Made by a program: the position numbers and the translations under genes. Shown here piece by piece: positions 1 through 5,706 of a DNA stretch of 8,825 nucleotides (position 1 is its first letter; each line of letters starts with the position of its first letter). The DNA comes from CAILZL01 sp050248275 (GTDB lineage Bacteria > Pseudomonadota > Gammaproteobacteria > Steroidobacterales > Steroidobacteraceae), in contig JBFWSR010000037.1 of the NCBI GenBank assembly GCA_050248275.1, positions 1 through 8,825 on the forward strand, in the 5' to 3' direction. The notes below the pieces were generated by a model, which was not told where the DNA came from, ran no database searches, and was given only the letters and a program-made list of their open reading frames with translations.

Positions 1-839
1 ATCTCATAGTCATTGAAGTCATGCGCTGGCGTAATTTTCACGCAGCCGCTGCCGAACTCGCGGTCCACGTAGTCATCGCCAATCACAGGAATCAACCGAT
101 CCGTCAGCGGCAGCCTGATCTGTTTGCCGATAAGATGCCGGTAGCGTTCGTCTTCGGGATGCACGGCCACGGCGGTGTCGCCCAGCATGGTTTCCGGGCG
201 GGTGGTGGCCACGACCAGATGACCCGAGCCATCGGCCAGCGGATATCTGAAATGCCACAGATGGCCTTTCTCCGGTTCCGACAGCACTTCCAGATCGGAC
301 AGCGCCGTGTGCAACACCGGGTCCCAGTTCACCAGACGCTTGCCGCGATAGATCAGGTTGTCTTCATGCAGTTTGACGAACACTTCGGTCACGGCCTTGG
401 ACAGGCCTTCATCCATGGTGAAGCGGTCGCGGTTCCAGTCCACGGAATTGCCGAGGCGGCGCATCTGCTTGTTGATGGTGCCGCCGGATTCGGCTTTCCA
501 TGTCCATACCCGTTCGATGAAACGGTCGCGGCCCAGGTCGTGACGGTTCTGGCCGGCGGCATTGAGCTGACGTTCCACCACCATCTGCGTGGCGATGCCG
601 GCATGGTCAGTGCCCGGCTGCCACAGGGTGTTGTCGCCATCCATGCGATGCAGGCGGGTGAGGGTGTCCATCAGCGTGTGCTGGAAGGCGTGGCCCATGT
701 GCAGCGTGCCGGTCACATTGGGCGGCGGAATCATGATGCAGTAGGGATTGCCGCTGCCCTTTGGCTCAAACCAGCCGGACGCCTCCCATTTCTGATAGAT
801 CGGCTGCTCGATGTCGCGGGGGGAATAGGCTTTGTCCAT
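1..839 (-). CDS. valS: Valyl-tRNA synthetase, N-terminal part (cut by window edge)
   Basis: Class I aminoacyl-tRNA synthetase that charges tRNA-Val with valine in the cytoplasm. The start codon is the CAT complement at 837-839; an in-frame stop (TAA, inside the TATAAT box) lies shortly upstream, so no longer start is possible. The 279 full codons visible are about 30% of the roughly 950 residues usual for the family. Visible signatures are PPPNVTGTLHMGH at residues 38-50, with the HIGH-type ATP-binding motif H47-M-G-H50; GTDHAGIATQ at 76-85; KAESGGTI and RLGNSVDW at 115-135; and the opening of the CP1 editing domain with ATTRPETMLGDTAVAV at 211-226 and the editing-pocket stretch CVKITPAHDFNDYE at 266-279. 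The KMSKS loop, anticodon-binding domain and coiled-coil tail lie off the window. In E. coli valS follows pepA-holC; here it heads its own transcript, divergent from a transporter. Reading this as ValS rather than IleRS or LeuRS rests on near-identity to remembered E. coli ValS segments. Confidence 0.97.
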   Translation of the reverse strand, partial: MDKAYSPRDIEQPIYQKWEASGWFEPKGSGNPYCIMIPPPNVTGTLHMGHAFQHTLMDTLTRLHRMDGDNTLWQPGTDHAGIATQMVVERQLNAAGQNRHDLGRDRFIERVWTWKAESGGTINKQMRRLGNSVDWNRDRFTMDEGLSKAVTEVFVKLHEDNLIYRGKRLVNWDPVLHTALSDLEVLSEPEKGHLWHFRYPLADGSGHLVVATTRPETMLGDTAVAVHPEDERYRHLIGKQIRLPLTDRLIPVIGDDYVDREFGSGCVKITPAHDFNDYE

Positions 840-872
840 GGAATGCAGGGGCTTTGGCTGGGAAAGCTGCCG

Positions 873-902
873 ATTATAGCGGTCAGGGTTGGATGACGAG
901 AA
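873..902 (-). promoter_or_regulatory. Probable valS promoter
   Basis: On the minus strand a perfect -10 hexamer TATAAT (873-878) lies 34 bases upstream of the valS start. The best -35 is weak: TTCTCG at 897-902, 18 bases away and matching TTGACA at 3 of 6 places. Transcription would begin near 866 and give a leader of about 27 bases. No purine-rich Shine-Dalgarno is visible in that leader. The -10 match is strong but the -35 is poor, so this is a prediction only. Confidence 0.5.
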
Positions 903-990
903 CCTGATTTCCAGTCTTGCGCCGATTCTTCAAGTACCATCTGCAGCCCTGTTTGCTGTCAGTTGCAGCGCAGTATCTGTTTTAGTGCGA

Positions 991-995
991 GAGAG
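991..995 (+). promoter_or_regulatory. Ribosome binding site deciding the transporter start
   Basis: GAGAG at 991-995 sits six bases before the ATG at 1002. It favours that start over an in-frame TTG at 963, which would add 13 residues with no membrane-protein character (they include RSICFSARELR) and has no such motif in front. No convincing sigma-70 promoter for the transporter was found in 840-1000. Confidence 0.55.
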
Positions 996-1001
996 TTACG
1001 A

Positions 1002-2234
1002 ATGCAGCCGGCTTCATCATCTTCAACAGCAAATAACATCGGTTTTGTAGAGTTTCTGGTGCTGGTCGCATCGCTGATGGCCTGTCAGGCGCTCGCGGTC
1101 GATGCAATGCTGCCGGCGCTGCCGACGATTGCGCAGGCGCTGGGGCTGAGCGATGAGAACAGCGCGCAATGGATCGTTACGGCCTACATGGCGGGATTGG
1201 GTTGCGGGCAATTGTTCTGGGGAATGATATCGGATCGTTTTGGCAGGCGTCCGGTGCTGTTGACGGGGCTGGCGTTGTACGTGGTGGCGGCGCTGCTGGT
1301 GGGTTTGTCGAATAGCTTCAATGGGCTGTTGGGCTGGCGTTTTCTGCACGGCATCGCTGCCGCCAGCGCGGTGGTTTCGCGCTCCGTGATCCGCGATCTC
1401 TATGACGGCCGCCAGATGGCGCGCATCATGTCGCTGACTTTCATTGTCTTTATCATGGTGCCGGTGATCGCGCCCAGTGTTGGCCAGTTGATCCTGTTCG
1501 TTGCGCCCTGGCGTTATCTGTTCGTGATGTTCAGTGTGTTTGCCTGCGCCATCTGGGTATGGGTGCTGTTGCGACTGCCTGAAACCCTGCATCCTGAATA
1601 CAGGCTCACGCTCACGGTGGATCATGTCGTGCAGGCCGCCAGACTGGTGCTGAGCGATCGGGCATCACTCTGTTACACACTGGCAGTCACCATGGTGTTC
1701 GGTTCCATCCTGGCCTATGTCGGCATGGTGCAGCAGATTTTTTCAGAAGTGTTTCATCGGCCGCAGTTGATGCCGACCATGTTTGCAGTGTGTGCGGCAT
1801 TAATGGGTGTGGCCTCGTTTGTCAATTCAAGCATCGTGGAACGCATCGGCATGCGCATTGTTTCGCAGATCGGTTTGCTGCTGTTCATTGCGATCACCGG
1901 CCTGCATGTACTGGTCGCGGCACTGGGTTTTGAAGGACTGTCAACGTTCGTCATCCTGCAGGCAGCCACCATGGGCTGCGTGGGGTTGATGGTGGCCAAT
2001 TTCGGCACGATGGCCATGGAGCCAATGGGTTCCGTCGCCGGTATCGCGGCTTCATTGCAGGGATTTATCAGCACCACGGGCGCTGCCGTGGTAGGTGCGC
2101 TGATAGGCCGATACTTCAATGGTTCCACGTTGCCGCTGGTTATTGGTGCGGCGAGCTGTGGCGTTCTGGCCCTGGTATGCGTGTTGTTTGCAGAACAGGG
2201 GAGGTTGTTCCGGCCGCATCATGTCGCCATATGA
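1002..2234 (+). CDS. Bcr/CflA-family MFS drug exporter
   Basis: A 410-residue inner-membrane protein of the major facilitator superfamily, drug:H+ antiporter-1 (12-TM) group. In this family proton influx drives export of drugs such as bicyclomycin, chloramphenicol or sulfonamides; the substrate here cannot be read from sequence. TM1 covers about residues 13-32 and runs into VDAMLPALP (33-41), the family's conserved acidic/proline stretch with D34. Motif A is clear between TM2 and TM3: WGMISDRFGRRP (73-84). IVFIMVPVIAPSVGQ (148-162) corresponds to the antiporter motif in TM5. A hydrophilic central loop near 192-222 (LPETLHPEYR) divides the two six-helix halves, and hydrophobic segments continue to about 397. 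Length is typical (about 400). It is a single gene divergent from valS, followed 67 bases later by a terminator hairpin. No adjacent regulator is visible, so its control is unknown. Family assignment is firm; gene-level identity (bcr or another paralogue) is not. Confidence 0.9.
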   Translation: MQPASSSSTANNIGFVEFLVLVASLMACQALAVDAMLPALPTIAQALGLSDENSAQWIVTAYMAGLGCGQLFWGMISDRFGRRPVLLTGLALYVVAALLVGLSNSFNGLLGWRFLHGIAAASAVVSRSVIRDLYDGRQMARIMSLTFIVFIMVPVIAPSVGQLILFVAPWRYLFVMFSVFACAIWVWVLLRLPETLHPEYRLTLTVDHVVQAARLVLSDRASLCYTLAVTMVFGSILAYVGMVQQIFSEVFHRPQLMPTMFAVCAALMGVASFVNSSIVERIGMRIVSQIGLLLFIAITGLHVLVAALGFEGLSTFVILQAATMGCVGLMVANFGTMAMEPMGSVAGIAASLQGFISTTGAAVVGALIGRYFNGSTLPLVIGAASCGVLALVCVLFAEQGRLFRPHHVAI

Positions 2235-2300
2235 GCTGATGCTATTGCGGGCAAGCCGCAACCAGAGTCTGATGGCAGATAACACGGGAAGAGCGGCCCT

Positions 2301-2334
2301 AAAAACAAAAAAACGCCTTGTTTAAGGGCGTTTT
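2301..2334 (-). terminator. Rho-independent terminator of the tRNA-Leu transcript, possibly bidirectional
   Basis: A 10-bp stem (2310-2319 with 2325-2334, one T-G wobble, 5-base loop GTTTA) has core ACGCC/GGCGT. Read on the minus strand it is followed by a run of T broken by one G (2301-2313), the classic layout for ending the tRNA transcript. On the plus strand the stem is followed by only four T, all within the stem, so it may also end the transporter mRNA, less efficiently. Confidence 0.88.
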
Positions 2335-2350
2335 AGTGCAAATGATACCA

Positions 2351-2376
2351 ACTGATGTTTTTAATGATAAATCAGT
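2351..2376 (-). repeat. Short inverted repeat in the tRNA 3' trailer
   Basis: ACTGAT (2351-2356) and ATCAGT (2371-2376) are exact reverse complements, separated by 14 mostly A/T bases. In the tRNA precursor this would form a small hairpin starting two bases after the encoded CCA, before the terminator stem. It could mark the entry region for 3'-trailer processing by endo- and exonucleases. That role is inference; a 6-bp stem with a 14-base loop is weak. Confidence 0.35.
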
Positions 2377-2378
2377 CG

Positions 2379-2463
2379 TGGTGCCCAGGAGAGGACTCGA
2401 ACCTCCACGGATTGCTCCACTAATACCTGAAACTAGCGCGTCTACCAGTTCCGCCACCTGGGC
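2379..2463 (-). tRNA. tRNA-Leu, anticodon CAG
   Basis: An 85-base class II tRNA with encoded CCA. The acceptor stem is GCCCAGG (2457-2463) paired with CCTGGGC, then discriminator A and CCA (2379-2382). The D-loop contains the invariant GG in TGGTAGAC. The anticodon stem CTAGT/ATTAG encloses loop TTCAGGT, so the anticodon is CAG (complement of 2427-2429), reading the CTG leucine codon that dominates the genes around it. A long variable arm (GGA-GCAA-TCC) is as expected for tRNA-Leu, and the T-arm is GGAGG-TTCGAGT-CCTCT. The D- and anticodon arms closely match remembered E. coli tRNA-Leu(CAG). It is transcribed alone, divergent from rnr. Confidence 0.97.
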
Positions 2464-2481
2464 ATCATTTGGGTGGTCTTG

Positions 2482-2496
2482 GCAGGCCCAGCCTGC
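2482..2496 (-). other. Hairpin in the tRNA-Leu 5' leader
   Basis: Read on the minus strand, GCAGGC-TGG-GCCTGC forms a perfect 6-bp GC-rich stem with a 3-base loop, lying between the predicted transcription start (about 2502) and the mature tRNA 5' end at 2463. It would fold in the precursor upstream of the RNase P cleavage site. The dyad is plain in the sequence; a function is not established. Confidence 0.55.
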
Positions 2497-2508
2497 ACAA
2501 GGCGCGCA

Positions 2509-2537
2509 ACTTTACCGGCGGTAATTGCGAGTGTCAA
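2509..2537 (-). promoter_or_regulatory. tRNA-Leu promoter with GC-rich discriminator
   Basis: On the minus strand a perfect -35 TTGACA (2532-2537) is followed after exactly 17 bases by a -10 TAAAGT (2509-2514, 4 of 6 consensus). Directly downstream lies TGCGCGCC, a G/C-rich discriminator of the kind that makes stable-RNA promoters sensitive to ppGpp and DksA. Start of transcription is predicted near 2502, leaving a leader of about 39 bases. Position, spacing and discriminator together make this the best promoter call in the window. Stringent control is inferred from the discriminator. Confidence 0.85.
2512..2524. repeat. Dyad TTACC-GGC-GGTAA over the tRNA promoter -10/spacer
   Basis: A 5-bp inverted repeat with a 3-base centre overlaps the -10 end and the spacer of the tRNA-Leu promoter. 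A protein bound here would block polymerase, so an operator is conceivable. I recognise no regulator with this site, and half-sites this short can arise by chance. Confidence 0.3.
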
Positions 2538-2539
2538 TG

Positions 2540-2551
2540 CGTTCACGAACG
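2540..2551. repeat. Dyad CGTTC-AC-GAACG just upstream of the tRNA -35
   Basis: A perfect 5-bp inverted repeat with a 2-base centre lies two bases upstream of the TTGACA box on the tRNA side, and so within the region upstream of rnr as well. It could be a shared operator or a chance palindrome. A second small palindrome, CTGCATGCAG, follows at 2574-2583 in the presumed rnr leader. Confidence 0.3.
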
Positions 2552-2618
2552 TGGCAAAGTGCATTTTGATCATCTGCATGCAGCGCTTGGCATTTCGCCA
2601 TCAGCTTGGGCCACAAAC

Positions 2619-4937
2619 ATGAAACGTAATCGACCGCGTCCGCACAACAAGCAAGAGACATCTGCCGTTTCCGCCAAAGACAAAATGCACGACATGGTGG
2701 CGCCATCGCGCAAACGCAATGGTAAAAGCGGAAGTTCTGCAGTGGTCGGGACGGAGTCCGGTATTCTGGCGTGCCTGCGTGCTGCCGGTCAGCCATTGAC
2801 ATTGCAGCAATTGTTGGTAGCCAGCCGGCGTACTGGCAAGTCGGCCGCAGCCAGACTGCAGCAGGAGCTGGCCGAACTGGAACGCAGCGGCGAACTGGTG
2901 CGCAATCGCCGTGACGAGTATTGCCTGCGTGAGCGCATCGGTCTGGTGGTCGGTACGGTAAGCGGTCATCGCGATGGACACGGGTTTGTGCATCCGGATG
3001 ATCGTTCCGCGCCGGTGTTCCTGACGCATCGGCAGATGCAGCAGGTGATGCATGGTGATCGGGTATCGGTGCGTATCACCGGTCAGGATCGACGCGGCCG
3101 GCCGGAAGGCAGCATCGTCGATGTGTTGGAACGAGGCACTCAGGAAATTGTCGGGCGCCTGTATGCCGATGCCGGTGTGTATTTCGTAGTACCTGACAAT
3201 CCGCGCATCAGTCACCGCATTCTAGTGCCGGTACAGCAGTTGCACCAGGCGCAGTCCGGTCAGGTGGTGCTGGTGCGCTTGGTGGAGCAACCCAGTCGCA
3301 ATGCCCAGCCGGTCGGTCATGTCACGCGGATACTGGGCGAACATGGCGCGCCGGGCATGGAAACCGATATTGCCATCCATGCACATGGCCTGCCCAGCGA
3401 ATTTCCCGGTGAAGTGTTGGCACAGGCCAGGAAATTCGGCGCCACCGTCAATGCCGCCGCCAAACGCAATCGCCTGGATCTGCGTGAATTGCCTTTGGTG
3501 ACGATAGATGGCGAAGATGCCCGCGATTTCGATGACGCCGTATATTGCGAACAAGTGCGCGGCGGCTGGCGTTTGCTGGTGGCCATTGCCGACGTGGGAC
3601 ATTACGTCAGTTCGGGTACTGCACTGGATGATGAGGCGTTGCGACGCGGCACCTCGGTGTACTTCCCGAATCGCGTCATCCCCATGTTGCCGGAAGCCCT
3701 GTCCAACGGATTGTGTTCGCTCAATCCCAGGGTGGATCGGCTGTGCATGGTGTGCGAGATGCGGGTATCGCCTGCCGGCAAGGTCACCCGTGCACAGTTT
3801 TTCGAAGGCGTGATGCGTTCCGCTGCACGCTTGACCTATACCGAAGTGGCGGCGTTCCTGGCTAATCCGGGCGCCTTGAACACCAGCCAGGCGCAATCAG
3901 TCGCCGAGCCTCTGCACAATCTGCATGCTGTGTTCAAGGCCTTGTTTGCGGCGCGACAGGAGCGTCATGCGTTGGAGTTTGATTCGCCCGAGATCAAGGC
4001 GCGCTTCGATGAGCAAGGGAAGGTGGCAACCTTTGTGGAGTCATCGCGTAACGATGCGCATCGCCTGATTGAAGAATGCATGGTTGCCGCCAATGTGCAG
4101 GCGGCGAAGTTTCTCAAGAAACACAAGATTCCGACCTTGTATCGCGTGCATGGTGCGCCTGAAGAAGACCGCCTGGAAAAACTGCGGGAATTCCTGCGCG
4201 GCTTCGCCATCAGTTTGCCGCATGACCGCGCCATCACGCCGCAGGATCTGAGCGAAGTGCTCAGGCGTGTCACGGAGAGCGAAGAGGCGCGTCTGATTGA
4301 AACCGTGGTGGTGCGTTCGATGCCGCAGGCGGTGTATCAGCCGGAGAATATCGGTCACTTTGGTCTGGCGTTGGCCGAGTATGCGCATTTCACTTCGCCG
4401 ATTCGTCGTTATCCCGATCTGCTGGTGCATCGTGGCATTCGTCATGTGTTGCGCGGCGGCACGGCGCAGGACTGGCCCGACGCCATGAGCAATATGGATG
4501 CGCTGGGACAGCAGTGTTCAATGCTGGAACGTCGTGCCGATGAAGCCACCTCCGATGCCCTGACCTGGCTGAAGTGCGAGTTCATGCTGAACCGGATCGG
4601 TGAAGAGTTCGATACGCTGGTAACTGGCGTGGTGGATTTCGGTCTGTTCGTGCAGGTCAAGGGCATGCAGATCGATGGCCTGATTCACGTCAGTGGCCTT
4701 GGCGCCGACTATTTCAGCCGCGACAAGTCCGGATATCGTCTGATAGGCGAACGCAGTGGCCGTGTATTCCGTCTGGGCGATCATTTGCGGGTGCGTCTGG
4801 TCAATGTGGTCATTGACGAACGCAAGATAGATTTCGAGCTGGTGCAACCGCGCAGCGGCCCGGGCGTCCGGCCATTCGATACATCACATGAACAACGACA
4901 GGGGCGCAATCCATTCCGTCGCCGGAGAGGTAGATGA
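2619..4937 (+). CDS. rnr: Ribonuclease R (3'-5' exoribonuclease)
   Basis: A processive, hydrolytic 3'-5' exoribonuclease of the RNase II/R family that degrades structured RNA in the cytoplasm, acting in rRNA and mRNA quality control and tmRNA-linked decay. With the ATG at 2619 it has 772 residues. Order of domains: basic N-terminal stretch (1-45); winged-helix domain (about 47-103); two cold-shock OB folds (about 110-170 with GTVSGHRDGHGFV, and 175-235); RNB catalytic domain (about 287-616); S1 domain (about 661-742). The metal site is in TIDGEDARDFDDAVY, with D297, D303, D305 and D306; Y348 in GTSVYFP matches the tyrosine that sets product length; HFTSPIRRYPD holds the conserved arginines R596 and R597. 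The C-terminal tail is only about 30 residues, arginine-rich, not the long lysine-rich tail of E. coli RNase R. No good Shine-Dalgarno precedes 2619; the frame stays open back to 2469 and ATGs at 2685 and 2694 also precede the first domain, so the start is the uncertain point. It is first gene of an operon with rlmB. Confidence 0.96.
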   Translation: MKRNRPRPHNKQETSAVSAKDKMHDMVAPSRKRNGKSGSSAVVGTESGILACLRAAGQPLTLQQLLVASRRTGKSAAARLQQELAELERSGELVRNRRDEYCLRERIGLVVGTVSGHRDGHGFVHPDDRSAPVFLTHRQMQQVMHGDRVSVRITGQDRRGRPEGSIVDVLERGTQEIVGRLYADAGVYFVVPDNPRISHRILVPVQQLHQAQSGQVVLVRLVEQPSRNAQPVGHVTRILGEHGAPGMETDIAIHAHGLPSEFPGEVLAQARKFGATVNAAAKRNRLDLRELPLVTIDGEDARDFDDAVYCEQVRGGWRLLVAIADVGHYVSSGTALDDEALRRGTSVYFPNRVIPMLPEALSNGLCSLNPRVDRLCMVCEMRVSPAGKVTRAQFFEGVMRSAARLTYTEVAAFLANPGALNTSQAQSVAEPLHNLHAVFKALFAARQERHALEFDSPEIKARFDEQGKVATFVESSRNDAHRLIEECMVAANVQAAKFLKKHKIPTLYRVHGAPEEDRLEKLREFLRGFAISLPHDRAITPQDLSEVLRRVTESEEARLIETVVVRSMPQAVYQPENIGHFGLALAEYAHFTSPIRRYPDLLVHRGIRHVLRGGTAQDWPDAMSNMDALGQQCSMLERRADEATSDALTWLKCEFMLNRIGEEFDTLVTGVVDFGLFVQVKGMQIDGLIHVSGLGADYFSRDKSGYRLIGERSGRVFRLGDHLRVRLVNVVIDERKIDFELVQPRSGPGVRPFDTSHEQRQGRNPFRRRRGR
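4924..4930 (+). promoter_or_regulatory. rlmB ribosome binding site inside the end of rnr
   Basis: GGAGAGG lies within the last arginine codons of rnr, with the GGAG part six bases before the rlmB ATG at 4934. This strong site together with the ATGA overlap indicates coupled translation of the two genes. Confidence 0.75.
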
Positions 4938-5683
4938 CAGAAGCGAACTGGGTGTTTGGTCTGCATGCAGTGCGTACCTTGCTGCAGCGCCATGCGGACA
5001 AGGTCGGACAGTTGTTGCTGGTGCGCGGCCGCGAAGATGCGCGCATCAGCGAAGTCATGAAGCTGGCGCGCGAACATCAGCTCAAGATCGAGTTTCGCAG
5101 CAGCCAGGAACTGGACCAACTGGCCAATGGCGAACGTCACCAGGGCGTGATTGTCAAATTGCAGAAAGTGGAAAATCTCGGTGAGGGCGCACTGGACGAA
5201 TTGCTCGATCAGGCGGGCGCTGCGCCTTTTATTCTGGTGCTGGACGGCGTGACCGATCCGCATAATCTCGGTGCCTGCCTGCGCACGGCGGATGCAGCGG
5301 GCGTGCATGCGGTCATCGTGCCGCGCGATCGGGCGGCGGGTCTGTCGCCCGTGGTGCGCAAGGTGGCGGCCGGTGCTGCGGAAACAGTGCCGTTGATTCA
5401 AGTAGTGAATCTGGCGCGTACCCTGCGCTGGTTGAAGGAGCGCGGTTTGTGGATCGTGGGCACCGATGATCAGGCGCCGACCGCATTGCATTCGGCCAAG
5501 TTGAATGGTCCTCTGGCAGTAGTGATGGGTGCGGAGGGCGATGGCATGCGACGCCTGACCAAGGAACATTGCGATCTGCTGGTCAACATTCCCATGCTGG
5601 GCGTCGTGGAGAGCCTGAATGTCTCGGTCGCCACCGGCGTGATGCTTTATGAAGTGGTACGGCAGCGAGCTGCAACAGGCTGA
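4934..5683 (+). CDS. rlmB: 23S rRNA 2'-O-ribose methyltransferase RlmB (G2251 type)
   Basis: A SPOUT-class (TrmH family) methyltransferase that uses S-adenosylmethionine to methylate the 2'-hydroxyl of the P-loop guanosine of 23S rRNA (G2251 in E. coli). It has 249 residues, against 243 in E. coli. The N-terminal substrate-binding domain (about 1-78) starts with VFGLHAVRTLL and contains GREDARI. The knotted catalytic domain holds all three TrmH motifs: motif 1 DPHNLGACLRTADAAG (108-123, with N111 and R117), motif 2 VVMGAEGDGMRRL (196-208, with E201), and motif 3 IPMLGVVESLNVSVATG (219-235, with S227 and N229). The ATG overlaps the rnr stop (ATGA), as expected for co-translation; the rnr-rlmB pair is conserved in gammaproteobacteria. 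The next gene is convergent, so rlmB ends the operon; rpsF, which follows in some relatives, is not here. Identity is secure from the dense match to remembered E. coli RlmB. Confidence 0.96.
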   Translation: MTEANWVFGLHAVRTLLQRHADKVGQLLLVRGREDARISEVMKLAREHQLKIEFRSSQELDQLANGERHQGVIVKLQKVENLGEGALDELLDQAGAAPFILVLDGVTDPHNLGACLRTADAAGVHAVIVPRDRAAGLSPVVRKVAAGAAETVPLIQVVNLARTLRWLKERGLWIVGTDDQAPTALHSAKLNGPLAVVMGAEGDGMRRLTKEHCDLLVNIPMLGVVESLNVSVATGVMLYEVVRQRAATG

Positions 5684-5706
5684 GCGGAAATTGTCCGGGA
5701 TTCAGC
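5679..5706. terminator. Imperfect hairpin across the rlmB / XdhC-like convergent junction
   Basis: GCTGA (5679-5683) pairs with TCAGC (5702-5706), and CGGA (5685-5688) with TCCG (5694-5697), giving two stacked stems with a small asymmetric internal loop. The stop codons of both genes (TGA at 5681-5683 and TCA at 5702-5704) fall in the outer stem. There is no T-tract on either strand, so this is at best a weak bidirectional or Rho-aided end site. No better terminator exists in the 18-bp gap. Confidence 0.35.

Noticed and set aside
21..896. 291-codon plus-strand open frame over the valS region
   Set aside because: It lies antisense to a clear ValS coding frame on the minus strand, contains no recognisable domain and has the histidine/glutamine-rich composition typical of antisense frames of GC-rich genes.
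1023..1625. 200-codon minus-strand frame opposite the transporter
   Set aside because: Antisense to a well-conserved MFS protein; composition (Arg, His, Gln-rich) is that of a shadow frame and there is no ribosome binding site or domain.
2379..2463. tRNA as an attachment site for an integrated element
   Set aside because: tRNA 3' ends often serve as att sites, but no integrase, no direct repeat of the tRNA 3' end and no foreign-looking genes are seen nearby in the window.
2318..2524. 68-codon plus-strand frame between the terminator and rnr
   Set aside because: It runs through the terminator, the whole tRNA-Leu gene (in antisense) and the tRNA promoter, so it cannot be a conserved protein-coding gene.
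2551..2570. Possible sigma-54 promoter upstream of rnr (TGGCA with a downstream T-rich element)
   Set aside because: The -24-like TGGCA is present but the required GC of the -12 element is missing at the correct spacing.
3222..3896. 224-codon minus-strand frame inside rnr
   Set aside because: Antisense shadow of the RNB catalytic domain, where codon constraint keeps stops rare on the other strand.
4781..5569. 262-codon minus-strand frame across the rnr-rlmB junction
   Set aside because: Both plus-strand genes beneath it are conserved with all catalytic motifs; the antisense product resembles no family I know.
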